The position numbers and the translations under genes are program-made. Below are positions 31,667-42,140 of a stretch of DNA of 64,000 nt, in pieces. Below the pieces are notes generated by a model that saw only the letters and a list, made by a program, of their open reading frames with translations, did no database searches and was not told the DNA's origin. The number at the start of each line of letters is the position of its first letter. Within the stretch, counting starts at the first letter, position 1. Origin of the DNA: Dryocosmus kuriphilus (Eukaryota > Arthropoda > Insecta > Hymenoptera > Cynipidae); assembly GCA_038277395.1 (NCBI GenBank), contig CM076193.1, forward strand, positions 95,123,583 to 95,187,582, in the 5' to 3' direction.

Positions 31667-33116
31667 TGTGTTTGGATAGTGACTGTGATTGTTCGATTGC
31701 CTTCACCAAGGAATAAAAGAAAAAAAGGCTTCCCATGTGAAACTTTGCTTTTGGGGCCAGGTATATGGATGAAAACTATTAAAAACAATATTTTTGGCTG
31801 TATTCGAGGATATATACCAAAAGAATGCGACGTGCTAGATACTTCGAAAAGATCTCAAATTAGCTTGAACCTTCTTCTTTATTTTTAGGTAGGCATATAT
31901 GTATTGTTGTAAAAATTTGTAGAAGCCACCCTTACAGAAGAAGTACACCCTTTTCACGCATTTATAGCATATAAGAGGGCACACGGAGGGAATACGGAAA
32001 AATGTAAAAAAATTATCGAGTCACGCACGAGAAAAAAAACACCCTTATAATGGGGGGGATGTCTTACTAGGGCGAATTCGGGAATTTTTGTGTTCCGCAA
32101 AATGAAATTCTGGATGCAGTTTTGTTGTGCATAGGTACAGATGAGGCCAGCAAATGCACAGGATAGATGTCGATCCACCCTCATTGCAGAAAATACCCTT
32201 AGATAGAGCTGAAGCTGTAAGGACAATCTGTAACACGTAAACTTAGATTACAGATGTATTTTTGCTATGTATAGGTACAAAAGATGAGACTAGATGCACT
32301 ATAAAATTGCCCACCAACTCACGTCATGAAAAATACCCTTAGGGAAGGTTGTTCATTTTGCAGCCTAAAACTGCTCTAAGGGCAGTTTCTGCAATGTGGG
32401 TGGGTTGGCAATTTTATAAAGCATCTACTCTTATCTTTTATATCTGTACATAACAAACAGATCCGAATTCTGATTTTACGGGATACAGGATTTTTCTGAG
32501 CGGTCCTAGGTATTCCTTGCAGCTTCAACCCTACCTAAAAGTATAGTTTCTACAATGAGGGTGGATCGACAAATATCTTGCGCATTTACTGGCTTCATCT
32601 GTGCCAACACAAACAAAATTGCATCCCAAATTTCATGTTACGGAACACAAAATTTCCCGAATTCGCCCTAGGACGCTCACCCCATTAAAAAGGTAACTTT
32701 TTCTCGCAGGTGACTTGATAATTTTTTTTTGCAATTTTCCATATTCCCTGCGCCTGTACATAGTCGAAATTCACCTACAACTCTGGTAAGTGGAAAATAA
32801 TTTTGGGCTCTTCTGTGCTATAAATCCGTGAAAGGGGTGTACTCCGTTTATAAGGGTGGTTTTCAATTATTTTTACGACAATATATGTCTACCTCAAAAT
32901 AAAAAGGAAGGTTCAAGCTTCAATTTGAGATCTTTTCAAAGTGCCAAGCGGTTCGGTTTCTTTTGTTATAAATATTCGAAAGTGTCCAAAAACACGGTTT
33001 TTAAGGGTTCTCACCCCCCTTAGTGGCCCCAAAAGAAAAGTTTCGAATGGGAAACCTTTTTATTCTTTTATTTCTTGGTAAAAGTAACCGAAAAATCGCA
33101 GTGACTACCCGGACAC
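31667..33116. mobile_element. 1.45-kb fold-back element, arms ~700 bp, spacer ~40 bp
   Basis: The left arm (31667 to about 32343) and the right arm (about 32381-33116) are inverted copies along their whole length. Outer ends TGTGTTTGGATAGTGACTG and TGTGTCCGGGTAGTCACTG pair, and inner words such as TAGGGCGAATTCGGGAATTT and GATCGACA..ACCCTCATTG also pair. A transcript would fold into one long hairpin. The small ORFs inside are shadows. No coding function. Confidence 0.85.
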
Positions 33117-33649
33117 AAAAAACGTGTTACATAGTGTAATCATTCATTTTGCAGTTTTCAACACAATTCACGAGACCGTCTTTACGATTGAAACGGGCTC
33201 AATCGTTTTTTGCTTCCTGGGTACATCGGTATCTCCATGCTATACTCTCAAATCTGGGGTTAGCTGTCTAAACTCTCCAATCTGGGGATTGCAGTTTATA
33301 ACCTCGAATCTTGTTTTCGAATTGTCCCCTAGCGCCACGGACGCGTAGCGACGTTTTCCCATCGGTCCAATAGTTTAAGTGTTATGGCCCAAAATATATG
33401 AGAAACGTCGAGTTCTTGGGCCAAAATACACATTGAAAATTCATTCTATCGCCATGAAAAAACAGAAAACGTCCAATTATGTACAGTTTCTTATTGTTTA
33501 GATATAGATTGCACTTTTAAGAATAAAGCAAGGTATTCATGAAGAAAATCTATGGATAAGAACCGGACTTATGAGTAATCGAGTGAAGGTACCAAAATTC
33601 AAATTTTACATATATTTGGGATTAATTTTCCGAAGAATTTCTATTGCAA
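33117..33649. other. mixed repeat debris
   Basis: 33150-33215 resembles the end of the TIR element at 14241-16088 (AATTCACGAG..., CAATCGTTTTTTGCTTCCTG). The rest shows no recognised feature. Confidence 0.4.
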
Positions 33650-33848
33650 AAATCAAGAAAGGAATCTTTGGCGGTCCAACAGATAAGAAAAGTGCTTAAA
33701 GATTAAAATTTCCCCTCATTATTGCCACCTAATGAGGCTGCAGCCTGGAAGTCATTCCAGTTGATTGTTTCTAATTTTCTTGGAAACAATAAAAGCCCGC
33801 ATTACAAGAAAATTGTTAAAGATTTGCTCAAGAATTCTGTAAAAATGG
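33650..33848 (+). pseudogene. fragment of a repeated uncharacterised protein family
   Basis: Translation gives KIKKGIFGGPTDKK, a stop, then NEAAAWKSFQLIVSNFLGNN and YKKIVKDLLKNSVKMG. This pattern (KGIFVGPQI..., AW.SF...V..FLGN, Y..IV..LL.....G) recurs in many uncharacterised arthropod and cnidarian proteins that behave as repeats. Function is unknown to me. The in-frame TAA at about 33699 and the abrupt end before the LTR at 33895 show that it is a remnant. Confidence 0.5.
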
Positions 33849-34010
33849 GTATGGAATATATATTGTTATTCTATTTAATTTTCAGTCTATGTATTGTAAT
33901 GTGGCAGTTTCGACTGCTCGTTATTTGGATTTGTCTGTACCTTTTTATTATGTAAAACAACTCCTCTTTCGTTCGCGCAGACTCACTTTGTGTCCCCATA
34001 AGACACTCAT

Positions 34011-35376
34011 GCATAAATGGTCAAGTTTCTCTGGATGGAATTAAGAGTCTCGGTTCTTAATTTTATGTTTTTGGTTTCATTTTCTGTTTTATTTTGTTTG
34101 ACGAGTCGAGCCACTGGGAGCGGTTGAAGCATGTCACGAGGCCGTCATTACCTCCATTTTGGATGCAGTACAGGCCAGGCCCTATCCTACGGAGTTGAAC
34201 ATTGTGTGCACGGCAAGCTGCCGTACAACGGGGCAAGTGTACAGATGAGATTCCCGTCCCTAAATCGCCCGCGACCAGGGAAACACTCGAGATTAATGGC
34301 AGCGGCGGGATCTCTCGGGGAGTCAACGAGATGATTTACCTGGTATTACGATCAAGCAGCAAGGACCGCAAGATCTAAAAAAGCGTAGCGATGTATGCGC
34401 AGGAGAGCGAGAGTCGACGCACGACGCGCATAGCCATAGCCGCCAACATCGGGGGTGCGAAGCGTCACTTCTGTCTGGACGAGTGATCGAGTACAACGTG
34501 TCGTCATTCTGCGATTTTCTCTTTTTGTATTAGTTTATCCGCTGTGCGATTTGGAATTTTGTAAATTCATAAATTACTTTTGGTTTTCTGCTGTCGTTCG
34601 AAGTTGTCTTCAAGGTAAGACGACCGAAAATTTTTGTGGCGAAGTAAACGGGAGAGCGTTCGTCGGGCATTTTGTGGCGACGCTCATTTTCTAGTTTTCA
34701 CTCGCTCCAGAGCGGATCCGTTAAGTTCAATTATTATTATGTTTAATTTCTTGGGGAAGTTTTTTTCTCTCATAAATTTTGTGACACTTCGTCCACCAGA
34801 GACGTAGAATACCATGTGAATTTCGTTTTTTTTTTTCTTTTCACTTGTAAATATACCAATTGTTATCCGAGATTGTTGGCTTCTTTCTGATTTTTAAGTT
34901 AGGCAACCCTTTCTGTCTCGTTGCATGCATAAAATTCACTTATAGGTAATATACTCATGCCACTCGCCGAAGTTCGGAGCTAAGTCAAAATTTCAGGTTA
35001 CAGTCTCTTTATTCAAGCTGAAAAGTATCTTAATTTAATGACTTCCTTAAAGTAATTCGGAAACACCATTAAAAATGTCGCCCCACAGTTGGTAAATTTT
35101 AAATTTATAAATTTGATGGCTAAATGTCAATGAAAATGGCATTTAAAAGTGGCTAAATTCCGAGGAAAGAGAGGAAAGGGTTTCGACGATTTACTAGTGA
35201 TTTATTTTATGCAATAATTTGATTTGTGATGATTTTATGCACTTACTTTTTTATGATGTTTTATGCAATATGTGATGTTACATGTATTTTATTTATTAAA
35301 TGCCCTTTATTGATGATTGTATATGCGTAACATGTGTTGGCTTGTGGTGCGGTTTTCGGTTAAAGTGACGCGCCAA
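34011..35376. other. 5' leader of the LTR element, no gene
   Basis: The patch 34100-34480 is GC-rich (CpG-containing) and then becomes AT-rich. Reading frames on either strand carry no motif I recognise. Confidence 0.35.
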
Positions 35377-35577
35377 TTTGGTGTCTACTAGAGTGAACGC
35401 GCGCCAAAATGTCGGTGGTCTAGTGAAAACAGCGCGAAAATTGTGTCAATTGCGTCCTAGTCAGTGTCAAGTGTAATTTTATGCGTAGAAAATGAGTTTC
35501 CCGGCGTGGGTTGATGATCGTGGTAGACGCGCGAGCTCGGAAATACTCGTGCGCGCTCGGCTTTGTTCGTTGCGCGT

Positions 35578-35585
35578 ATAAAAGG
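35578..35585 (+). promoter_or_regulatory. TATA box candidate
   Basis: TATAAAAG lies in a CpG-rich context (GTTGCGCGTATAAAAGGTCG), with possible start-site sequence 25-35 bp downstream. It could be the promoter of the surrounding retroelement. Confidence 0.45.
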
Positions 35586-36198
35586 TCGGAGCGACACAAT
35601 TTATTCGTCGCCTTCCTGCAGTTTTTTATGCGTTGTAACGCTATTTTATGAGTCGTTCCTTCTCTATAGTGTTTGGGGGGATTGATTCTAAACAAATTTT
35701 GATGTGTTTCTTTTTTCTTTATCTCTTGAATTTATTTATTTTTGACAGCTCAAGTAAAGTTTTTCTTCTCTTGCGGACTATGCGTTGTGGTGGGTTTGAG
35801 TCACGGTTGTTGATGTTAAAAGAAACATTCTTACGTGTTATATAGATAGACTGTGACATGGTTAAGTAATTTTTCTCTTTAGGGTCAATCGGGTTCAGGC
35901 GTGTGGATATACTATGTGTTACTGGGGGATTTACGTTTTGACAGGGAATGTCAAGTGCAAGTACCCTAGGATTAGCGATTCCGGTTTGTTTTATTCCTTG
36001 CTGACAACTCTTCGTTTTGATTCTGATTCGGTTTTGGAAAACCTGGTGTTCGTTTCGGCTAAATATCAATTACGAATAGGGATAATTAAATTGAAAGGGT
36101 GGAGTTAGGGGACCTAATTTTGAATGTTCTAGTAGTTTAAGAGTTATTTAGGATATTTTTTTTTTTCGGGCTGATGATTTTTCTTCCAGGCGGGATCG

Positions 36199-36233
<35 letters not shown>

Positions 36234-36681
36234 TTAGTAAACGAGTTCTGCTAATTTTTGGAAAAATTTCTTTCTGACTTTTTAATCAGAATTTTTTTTA
36301 GGTTAGATTTTAACTTCCTTTCTGAATCTGAAACTAAGGGTCTTGCTTTGCTTCGGCTTTAGTTCATTCTTAAATACGGATTAGATTCCTTTTAGTTCCT
36401 TTTTTTAAAAGTGAATAGATACATGGGGGTTATTTTTTTTCCTTTCTTCTCCTTTCACAGTTTTTGCTACTGAATAGAAATCAATTCACATTTAATTCAA
36501 GGAATAAAACCGCGCTCTTTCTAACTAAAGAGTAGTTAGAGGTCTAAGTTTTCTTTTCAATTGCTGATACTGTTCTTTTTTTAAATTTTACAAATATGGA
36601 AAATCAACAGGATGTCATCTGGTTAATGGGCCTGAGTACGGATAGAATTCGAGGGATGCTGAGCGCTCATTTTGTTAACAA

Positions 36682-37180
36682 TCAGGGTTCAAGAAAAGTG
36701 ATTTTGGATAGGGCAATGAGATACTTCCAAAGATTTGTGGGCGTGGGGGAATGATCAGGTGTTGATAAAGACAAATCAAACAAAGTACCGTTCCAAACCA
36801 CAATATGAAGAATCCCCTTAGACTCTTCAATAGCAAATGACGAAAAATTCTGCAACGGTGTCGAATTCGTGCCTCTGATGGTTAGACGTACCACATCCTT
36901 GCCGGGAATATCGGCTCGAAAGTCCTCACTAAGGTCAGTTAGTACTGCATCTTCGGTGGTTGGTAAAACAGGGGGTAGAACACTAGTTACGGCTGTTACT
37001 TCAACCGTGACGTCAACAACACCTACAACCACAGCTAGTATCTCTTGTAGTATTGCGGATAATAGGCCAAGAATTTGATCGATTCCGAAAATGATTTCGA
37101 ATGGCACTAATCGCGCGTACGAGTGGCCGGATATGCCACCCGTTTGTAACGCACAAACCACCGGGAATGTAAACCATCTT
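36682..37180 (-). CDS. unknown ORF, hydrophobic N-terminal part
   Basis: A minus-strand frame of about 160 residues, or a little longer upstream. The N-terminal half is hydrophobic and valine-rich (ILAVVVGVVDVTVEVTAVTS), followed by a more polar part with two possible N-glycosylation sites (NSTP, NGTLF). Nothing identifies it. The last 25 codons overlap, in antisense, a plus-strand frame beginning MENQQDVIWLMGLSTDRIRG at 36597, and only one of the two is likely real. It lies inside the LTR element. Treat as hypothetical. Confidence 0.3.
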
Positions 37181-37239
37181 ACAATGCAATTTAATTTTCA
37201 GACGGGACCTGAGGGCTGTGACGAAATACAGCCATCTGA

Positions 37240-37475
37240 TACCGCCTGCTCACTATCCGAGCGGCGAAGTGTAGCGCGCACACCGCAGAAACCTATTACC
37301 GCTCAAGACAGGCGACGGAAAAATTTGTTTAGATACAAGTATCTTAAATAAAAAGGTTCAAACTTTAATTTGAGCCCTATTAGAAGTCTCTAGAACTTCA
37401 GGATGGCGCCCTAAGTTGTTTCAAAGAAATTCCCAAAAACATCAATTTTCTCAAAAACCTGACGTGATAGAGCAA
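37240..37475 (+). mobile_element. half copy of the 21.7-kb MITE
   Basis: Matches the inverted left half of the MITE at 21727-22177: GAAACCTATTACCGCTCAAG, AAGTCTCTAGAACTTCAGGA, CGCCCTAAGTTGTTTC, and the end CCTGACGTG. The other half is not present upstream, so it is truncated. Confidence 0.75.
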
Positions 37476-38199
37476 AACGGAGCCCGGATTCGACTTCAGC
37501 GACCCCGAAAACATATAATAAGGTTGGTCTGGTTGCTGGAACCATTTTTTTCATTTTTTTTTTTGTGGACCTGTGTAATGATAGGGCCTTGGGTGCCTTC
37601 CAGGAACTTGAAACCGTACCACAGGCCCGCTGAGTAGTGTTGGGGCGTTTGGAATTAAGGTCTTATGTAGGACTGAGTTTTCGAACCTCCTTATTTATTC
37701 CCCCCCCCCCCCACCTCTCTTTTTCATGCATGAAGTTTTGGCACGTCTTAATTCTTTTTACTAGATCTGTTGGATGTCTGTGGATTCCGGTATGACGCCG
37801 ACCGGCTCTCGGGGTGGCCCACTACTGTCGGGGGAGAGAGACCGCAACGCCTTCTCCGTCGTCGGCAGTGGAGGGATGGCTCCCCGATGGCGGTACTAAA
37901 CCTCTTCCCCACTCTGAGGATGTTCGCCGGGCTCTGAAGATCCTGAGGTAGGGGGTGGGTACCCTGGAGGATACCACCCTTGATCCTACCTTTCAACGAC
38001 TTCTGATTGAGGCGACCCCAACCAGAGGCCGATTATACAATACCGGGAGTTCGGCGGTTTCCAACACCGTCTCTGGTCTGTGCATCGTACGAAGAATTTC
38101 TCGTCAAGGTCCGGGGGATTACGATGTTTTTGCGCAAGGAGTCCCGGCCTACTGACTCCTTAAGCTGAGCATTCAACGAACAGCTTAACCATCTTCTCC

Positions 38200-38680
38200 A
38201 ACAGCATTTGAGCCGAGGACCGGGGAGACGAAGTCGGACCATGGTGAGGCCATGACCATCATGCAGCAGTGCGGTTCCATGATCTCGGGGCACACCACGT
38301 CCCGGGAACAGACGACCGCCGCCACAGCAGGGAGACCCTGCTTTAATTGTGTCAGATAGGTCATTCCTGGGGGGGGGGGGGGGGGGGGGAGTGTCCCCGA
38401 GATCTAAATCTCTTTTGTATCCAATATGGATTACGGGGGACCCATAAACGGGACTGCTTCCGAGAACGGACAACATCCTTGCCAGCGAAGCGCAACAGAT
38501 GGGAAACGGCAACATCTTTTCACCAGGAGCTTTCTGACGTCCCCTGTTACAACTGTAACAGGAGGCGGCACATGTGGCCCTGGTGCTCACAGCGACTCGA
38601 TCTTCTTTGTGAGGGCTTTGGGCAGTCTGATATCCATCAGCGCAACTGCCCGCTATGTAGGTGGGGTAAGAGGCGATCAC
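38200..38680 (+). pseudogene. retroelement gag fragment with two zinc knuckles
   Basis: A first knuckle starts CFNC near 38347, is disrupted by a frame change and a 21-base G run (38369-38389), and continues LFCIQYGLRGTHKRDC. A second, cleaner one is CYNCNRRRHMWPWC (38544-38585), followed by LLCEGFGQSDIHQRNCPLC. Tandem knuckles of this kind, each with an extra C-x-(n)-C part, occur in gag of insect BEL/Pao and Gypsy elements and bind the RNA. The upstream sequence (37.75-38.2 kb) is GC-rich and probably decayed gag. No protease or RT follows. Confidence 0.6.
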
Positions 38681-39112
38681 GCGCTCGCTATTTGAGCATC
38701 ATCCTGATCCGACTCCGCCTCAACCTCTCGTTTGTTTTTGTCTGTTTGATTGCATCTCTGTCTTTTCTTTTCCTTTTGACCGGTTCCCTTTCGTTTCATG
38801 GGTATCACGCTTGGTTTTACGGCATGGATCCCCTTTTTCTTTTGATCGGGGTGGACTTATGTCTCGAGAAACTGATCTTTTGTTTTATTTTGTTTTGACT
38901 TTTATTTCTGTTTTTTTCTTCTTTTATGGTTTGACTTGGTTTGCTTACCTTTTATTTTTATTTTTTTTTACTATTATGTTCTTCTTTGATTTTGGAAATT
39001 TTATCCGGAGAAATTTGAACTAGTTCGCCTTGGGGCGGCATGTTTTTAAGCTAAACTCAAGAATTTTTGACACATTCAGCCGTCTTACTCAGAGCATAAC
39101 TTTGTCTATCTA

Positions 39113-39669
39113 CACGGAAAGAAAATTCTAGGCAGCGCAGCTCGGAGTCTTCCCGAGTTGCGCCCGCTTACTTAAACAGTGATACGAATGCTCGAGTGCT
39201 TGCCATGTGATCTCTGTCTGCATGGACTTGTAGGACGTTCAAGTGTAGGCTATAACAGCACGGCGCACGGCGTGTCATAGCTCCTGTTTCGTGGTGTTCG
39301 CGTCAAGCATTTCGTACGCTGGCAAGTCGGTTGTGACGTAGGTGCCATAGCACGGACTTCCAAAGGAATTCACGGAAAGTCCCTTGCTATTGTAGCAAGA
39401 GACTTACCGTGAAATCTCTTGGAACCGAGCAAACGCAACTCGAGCGAGCGCCAACCTACAACTACTAGCGTTTTAAAGAATTTGACCGCCAGGTTCCAGT
39501 GGTTTGGCCTCCAGGCTTGAGCCTTTCCGGCCGCATTTTTGAACAAAGCTTTACGCGTTGAAATTCAAGGTACAGTCTCACGGATTCGTGTGCTTCCGTA
39601 CCTCGCTAAACTTTCGAGCCACAATACACTGCACTGACGTGCTGCGCTGCCTAGAATCTTCTTTCCGTG
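39113..39669. mobile_element. 557-bp TIR element, probable TA duplication
   Basis: Ends CACGGAAAGAAAATTCTAGG and (inverted) CACGGAAAGAAGATTCTAGG match over about 28 bp and are flanked by TA on both sides. A second hairpin inside (39375-39413) pairs CACGGAAAGTCCCTTGCTA with TAGCAAGAGACTTACCGTG, echoing the terminal CACGGAAAG word. No ORF. TA duplication would suit a Tc1/mariner-like element, but this is not certain. Confidence 0.8.
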
Positions 39670-40070
39670 TAGTATATACTCTCTGCGCATCCACTAGGAG
39701 GGGGGGGGGGGGGGGGGGTTGTAACGTCGCAGTTCCGACTGCACGTTATTTGGTTTTGTCCGTACCTTTTTATTATGTAAACAACTCCTCTTTACTTCGC
39801 GGAAGCCTACGCGAAAATAAAGTGCAGACAGGAGTCAATTACTTTTGAGGTTGCAGTAGGTCTTTTGTTTCCCTATAAGATACGACATAATTTAATTTTT
39901 TTTACAAAGGATAGACATCTGTGACATGTGAATCATTTTTTCCAATAACGTTATTTAAAATTTTGGACAGGAAGGCAGATAATTTGTATAAAGGACCGTT
40001 AATCGTAGAAACAATCTCAGAGGGGTATCAGGCTTATGAATTTTCGGAAGACCACAGGCCCTTGGCGTGA

Positions 40071-41390
40071 TGGCTGACCCAGAGTTTCATAAACCTGGGG
40101 AAATCGATGTTTTAATGGGTGCACAAATTTTCCTGCAGTTCCTTTGCAACGGTAAAATATCTCTAGCTAACGAAAACACGATCTTGTAAAAAACAAGGTT
40201 AGGATGGATCTTGAGTGGGAAAACTTCTGACACTACCTTTCCAAACGCAGCCAGGTGCAATTTATCCCTGAACCTTTTGAATCGAAATATAGAAAAATTC
40301 TGGGAATTAGAACACTGTCCGCAAGCGAGTAGATTATCAAAGAAAGAAATTGCATGTGAAGATCATTATCAAAAACGCACGTATTATGATCAAAAGTCCG
40401 AGAAGTATTGCGTCAAACTTCCATTCAAGAAAAATGAACCTGTTGTCGGCAAGTCTTACTCGAATGCGTTAAAACGTCTATACGCAACCGAAAAATCCTT
40501 TGATAAAAAACCACAGCTTAAGGAAGCTTATGTTGAAACTCTAAAATCTTATATAGAAAGCGGTCCACATGTCTGAAACAAATTCGGATTCTATCCACAC
40601 AGGTTATTTTTTACCACATCACGTGGTAATTAAACAATCCAGGCTCACAACGAAGGTGAGAGTAGTTTTCGATGCGTCGGCGAAAACTTCGAATGGAAAA
40701 TCACTAAATGATACATTAATGGTGGGTCCAAATATACGAGAAAAACTTTTTCCACTTCTCGTCCGATTTAGATCACATGCTTGTGCATTAACCGCCGATA
40801 TCAGAAAAATGTTTCGTCAAATCGAAGTTCATCCGGATAATCGAAAATATCTTAAAATCTTGTGGCGAGAAAATACCAATCAACCTGTAAAAATCTTTAC
40901 ACAAATACCGTGACCTTTGGGACGGCACCTGCACCTGGGACGGCAACTGATAAAGCCGATTCTTCTTCGCGAGCATCTATCGCATTAAAAGAAGATTTTT
41001 ATATTGATGATCTGGTATCAGGTGCAGAAACTCGCGAAGAAGCGAAAACATTAATAAGCGAATTAATCGATGTTACTCAGAAAGCCGGCATGAATCTCAG
41101 ACAATGGACTTCCAATGATCCCTCTCTTATCGAATCCTTATCAGAAACTTCGAACGATTCCTTTCTTTGCTTAACTTTAGGAGAAAAAACTAAAACACTG
41201 GGCATTTATTGGAACCCAAACCCAGATTTGTTGCTTTATACCGTAAATCAATCAAATATCGTCGATAATGTGACTAAAAGATTGATACTTTCGCAAATAG
41301 CTCAACTTTTCGATCCCCTCGGATTATTACGTCCTGTTATCACAAAAGCGAAAATAATAATGCAATCATTATGGAAATAGAAATTAGATT
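40071..41390 (+). pseudogene. BEL/Pao protease tail and reverse transcriptase
   Basis: Begins ADPEFHKPGEIDVLMGAQIF, the BEL protease-RT junction, with a TAA at about 40188. ENIEKFWELE-like and YVKLPFK-like words follow up to 40576. The RT palm reads VRVVFDASAKTSNGKSLND and LTADIRKMFRQIEVH with the first aspartate. After a stop and frame change at about 40911 comes FGTAPAP, a short deletion relative to the family, then FYIDDLVSGAET with the YxDD-type box. The stop at 41378-41380 ends the stretch. It cannot be active as it stands. Confidence 0.85.
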
Positions 41391-42140
41391 GGGATGATAA
41401 GGTTCCATCTCCAATTAAAGAAGATTGGATCGAATTTCAAGATGAATTAACCTTCTTAGAAAAATTCACTATTCAAAGAAAAATAGTTGGTGATGATTAC
41501 TCTAGCTTAGAAATGCACGGTTTCTGTGATGCTTGCAAAAAGCCTTAACAGCCTGTCTTTATATCAGGTCTATCGATGAAAATGGCATAATCACCACTCA
41601 ATTAATTTGCTCAAAATCAAGAGTCGCTCCTTTAGACGTTGAAGACGTATGTCGTTTAGAACTATGCTCTGCTCTTTTATTAGTGAATTTATTCTTAACA
41701 GTTCCACAAGCTTTACGTTGATTAAAAATACAAAAAACTATTTTCTGGTCCGATTCAATGATTGCATTAAATTGGATAAAAAAGGCTTCTCACACTCTTC
41801 CAACCTTTGAAGCAAATCGTGTAGCCAAAATTCAAGCATTATCAGTACCTCATGAGTGGAGACATGTAGCCAACGAACACAATCCCGCGGATCTAGTTCC
41901 GTGAGGCCTCTCGCCTCAAGAGATAATTGACAACTCTTTTTGGCTGAACGGTCCTGTATAGATTAACAAATCGGAGGAAGAATGGCCCGAATCAAATTTC
42001 GAGTCCTTAAAATTAACTACGAAACAACCCACGTCTGTCAATATCGTGTACGTGAATAAAATTGCGACGAAACTTTTTGAATACGGTAAAACTTTTACCA
42101 GTATAAAACGCATGTATCTTACTGCCAACGATTAATCAAC
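41391..42140 (+). pseudogene. BEL/Pao RNase H region
   Basis: Mixed frames: LEMHGFCDA near 41510-41536 supplies the first acidic residue, followed by YIRSIDENG, KSRVAPL, RLELCSALL, IFWSDSMIALNWI near 41740-41780, and WRHVANEHNPADL near 41860-41898. These are the usual BEL RNase H motifs. At least four stops or frame changes occur. Confidence 0.8.

Larger units (their letters stand above)
33895..39880 (+). mobile_element. LTR retroelement remnant with gag, no pol
   Basis: TGTAATGTGGCAGTTTCGAC at 33895 is repeated at 39720 as TGTAACGTCGCAGTTCCGAC, and the similarity continues for about 120-150 bp (GTACCTTTTTATTATGTAAA, ACAACTCCTCTTT). The second copy directly follows a purine tract AGGAG plus poly(G), as a 3' LTR should. 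Between them lie gag-type tandem zinc knuckles (38.3-38.66 kb) and long stretches without recognised genes. The LTR 3' borders, primer site and pol were not found. The element is interrupted by at least two smaller elements. Confidence 0.55.

Noticed and set aside
37748..38695. Minus-strand ORFs of up to 215 residues
   Set aside because: They are antisense to the zinc-knuckle gag on the plus strand, and the proline/cysteine-rich composition follows from the GC-rich gag.
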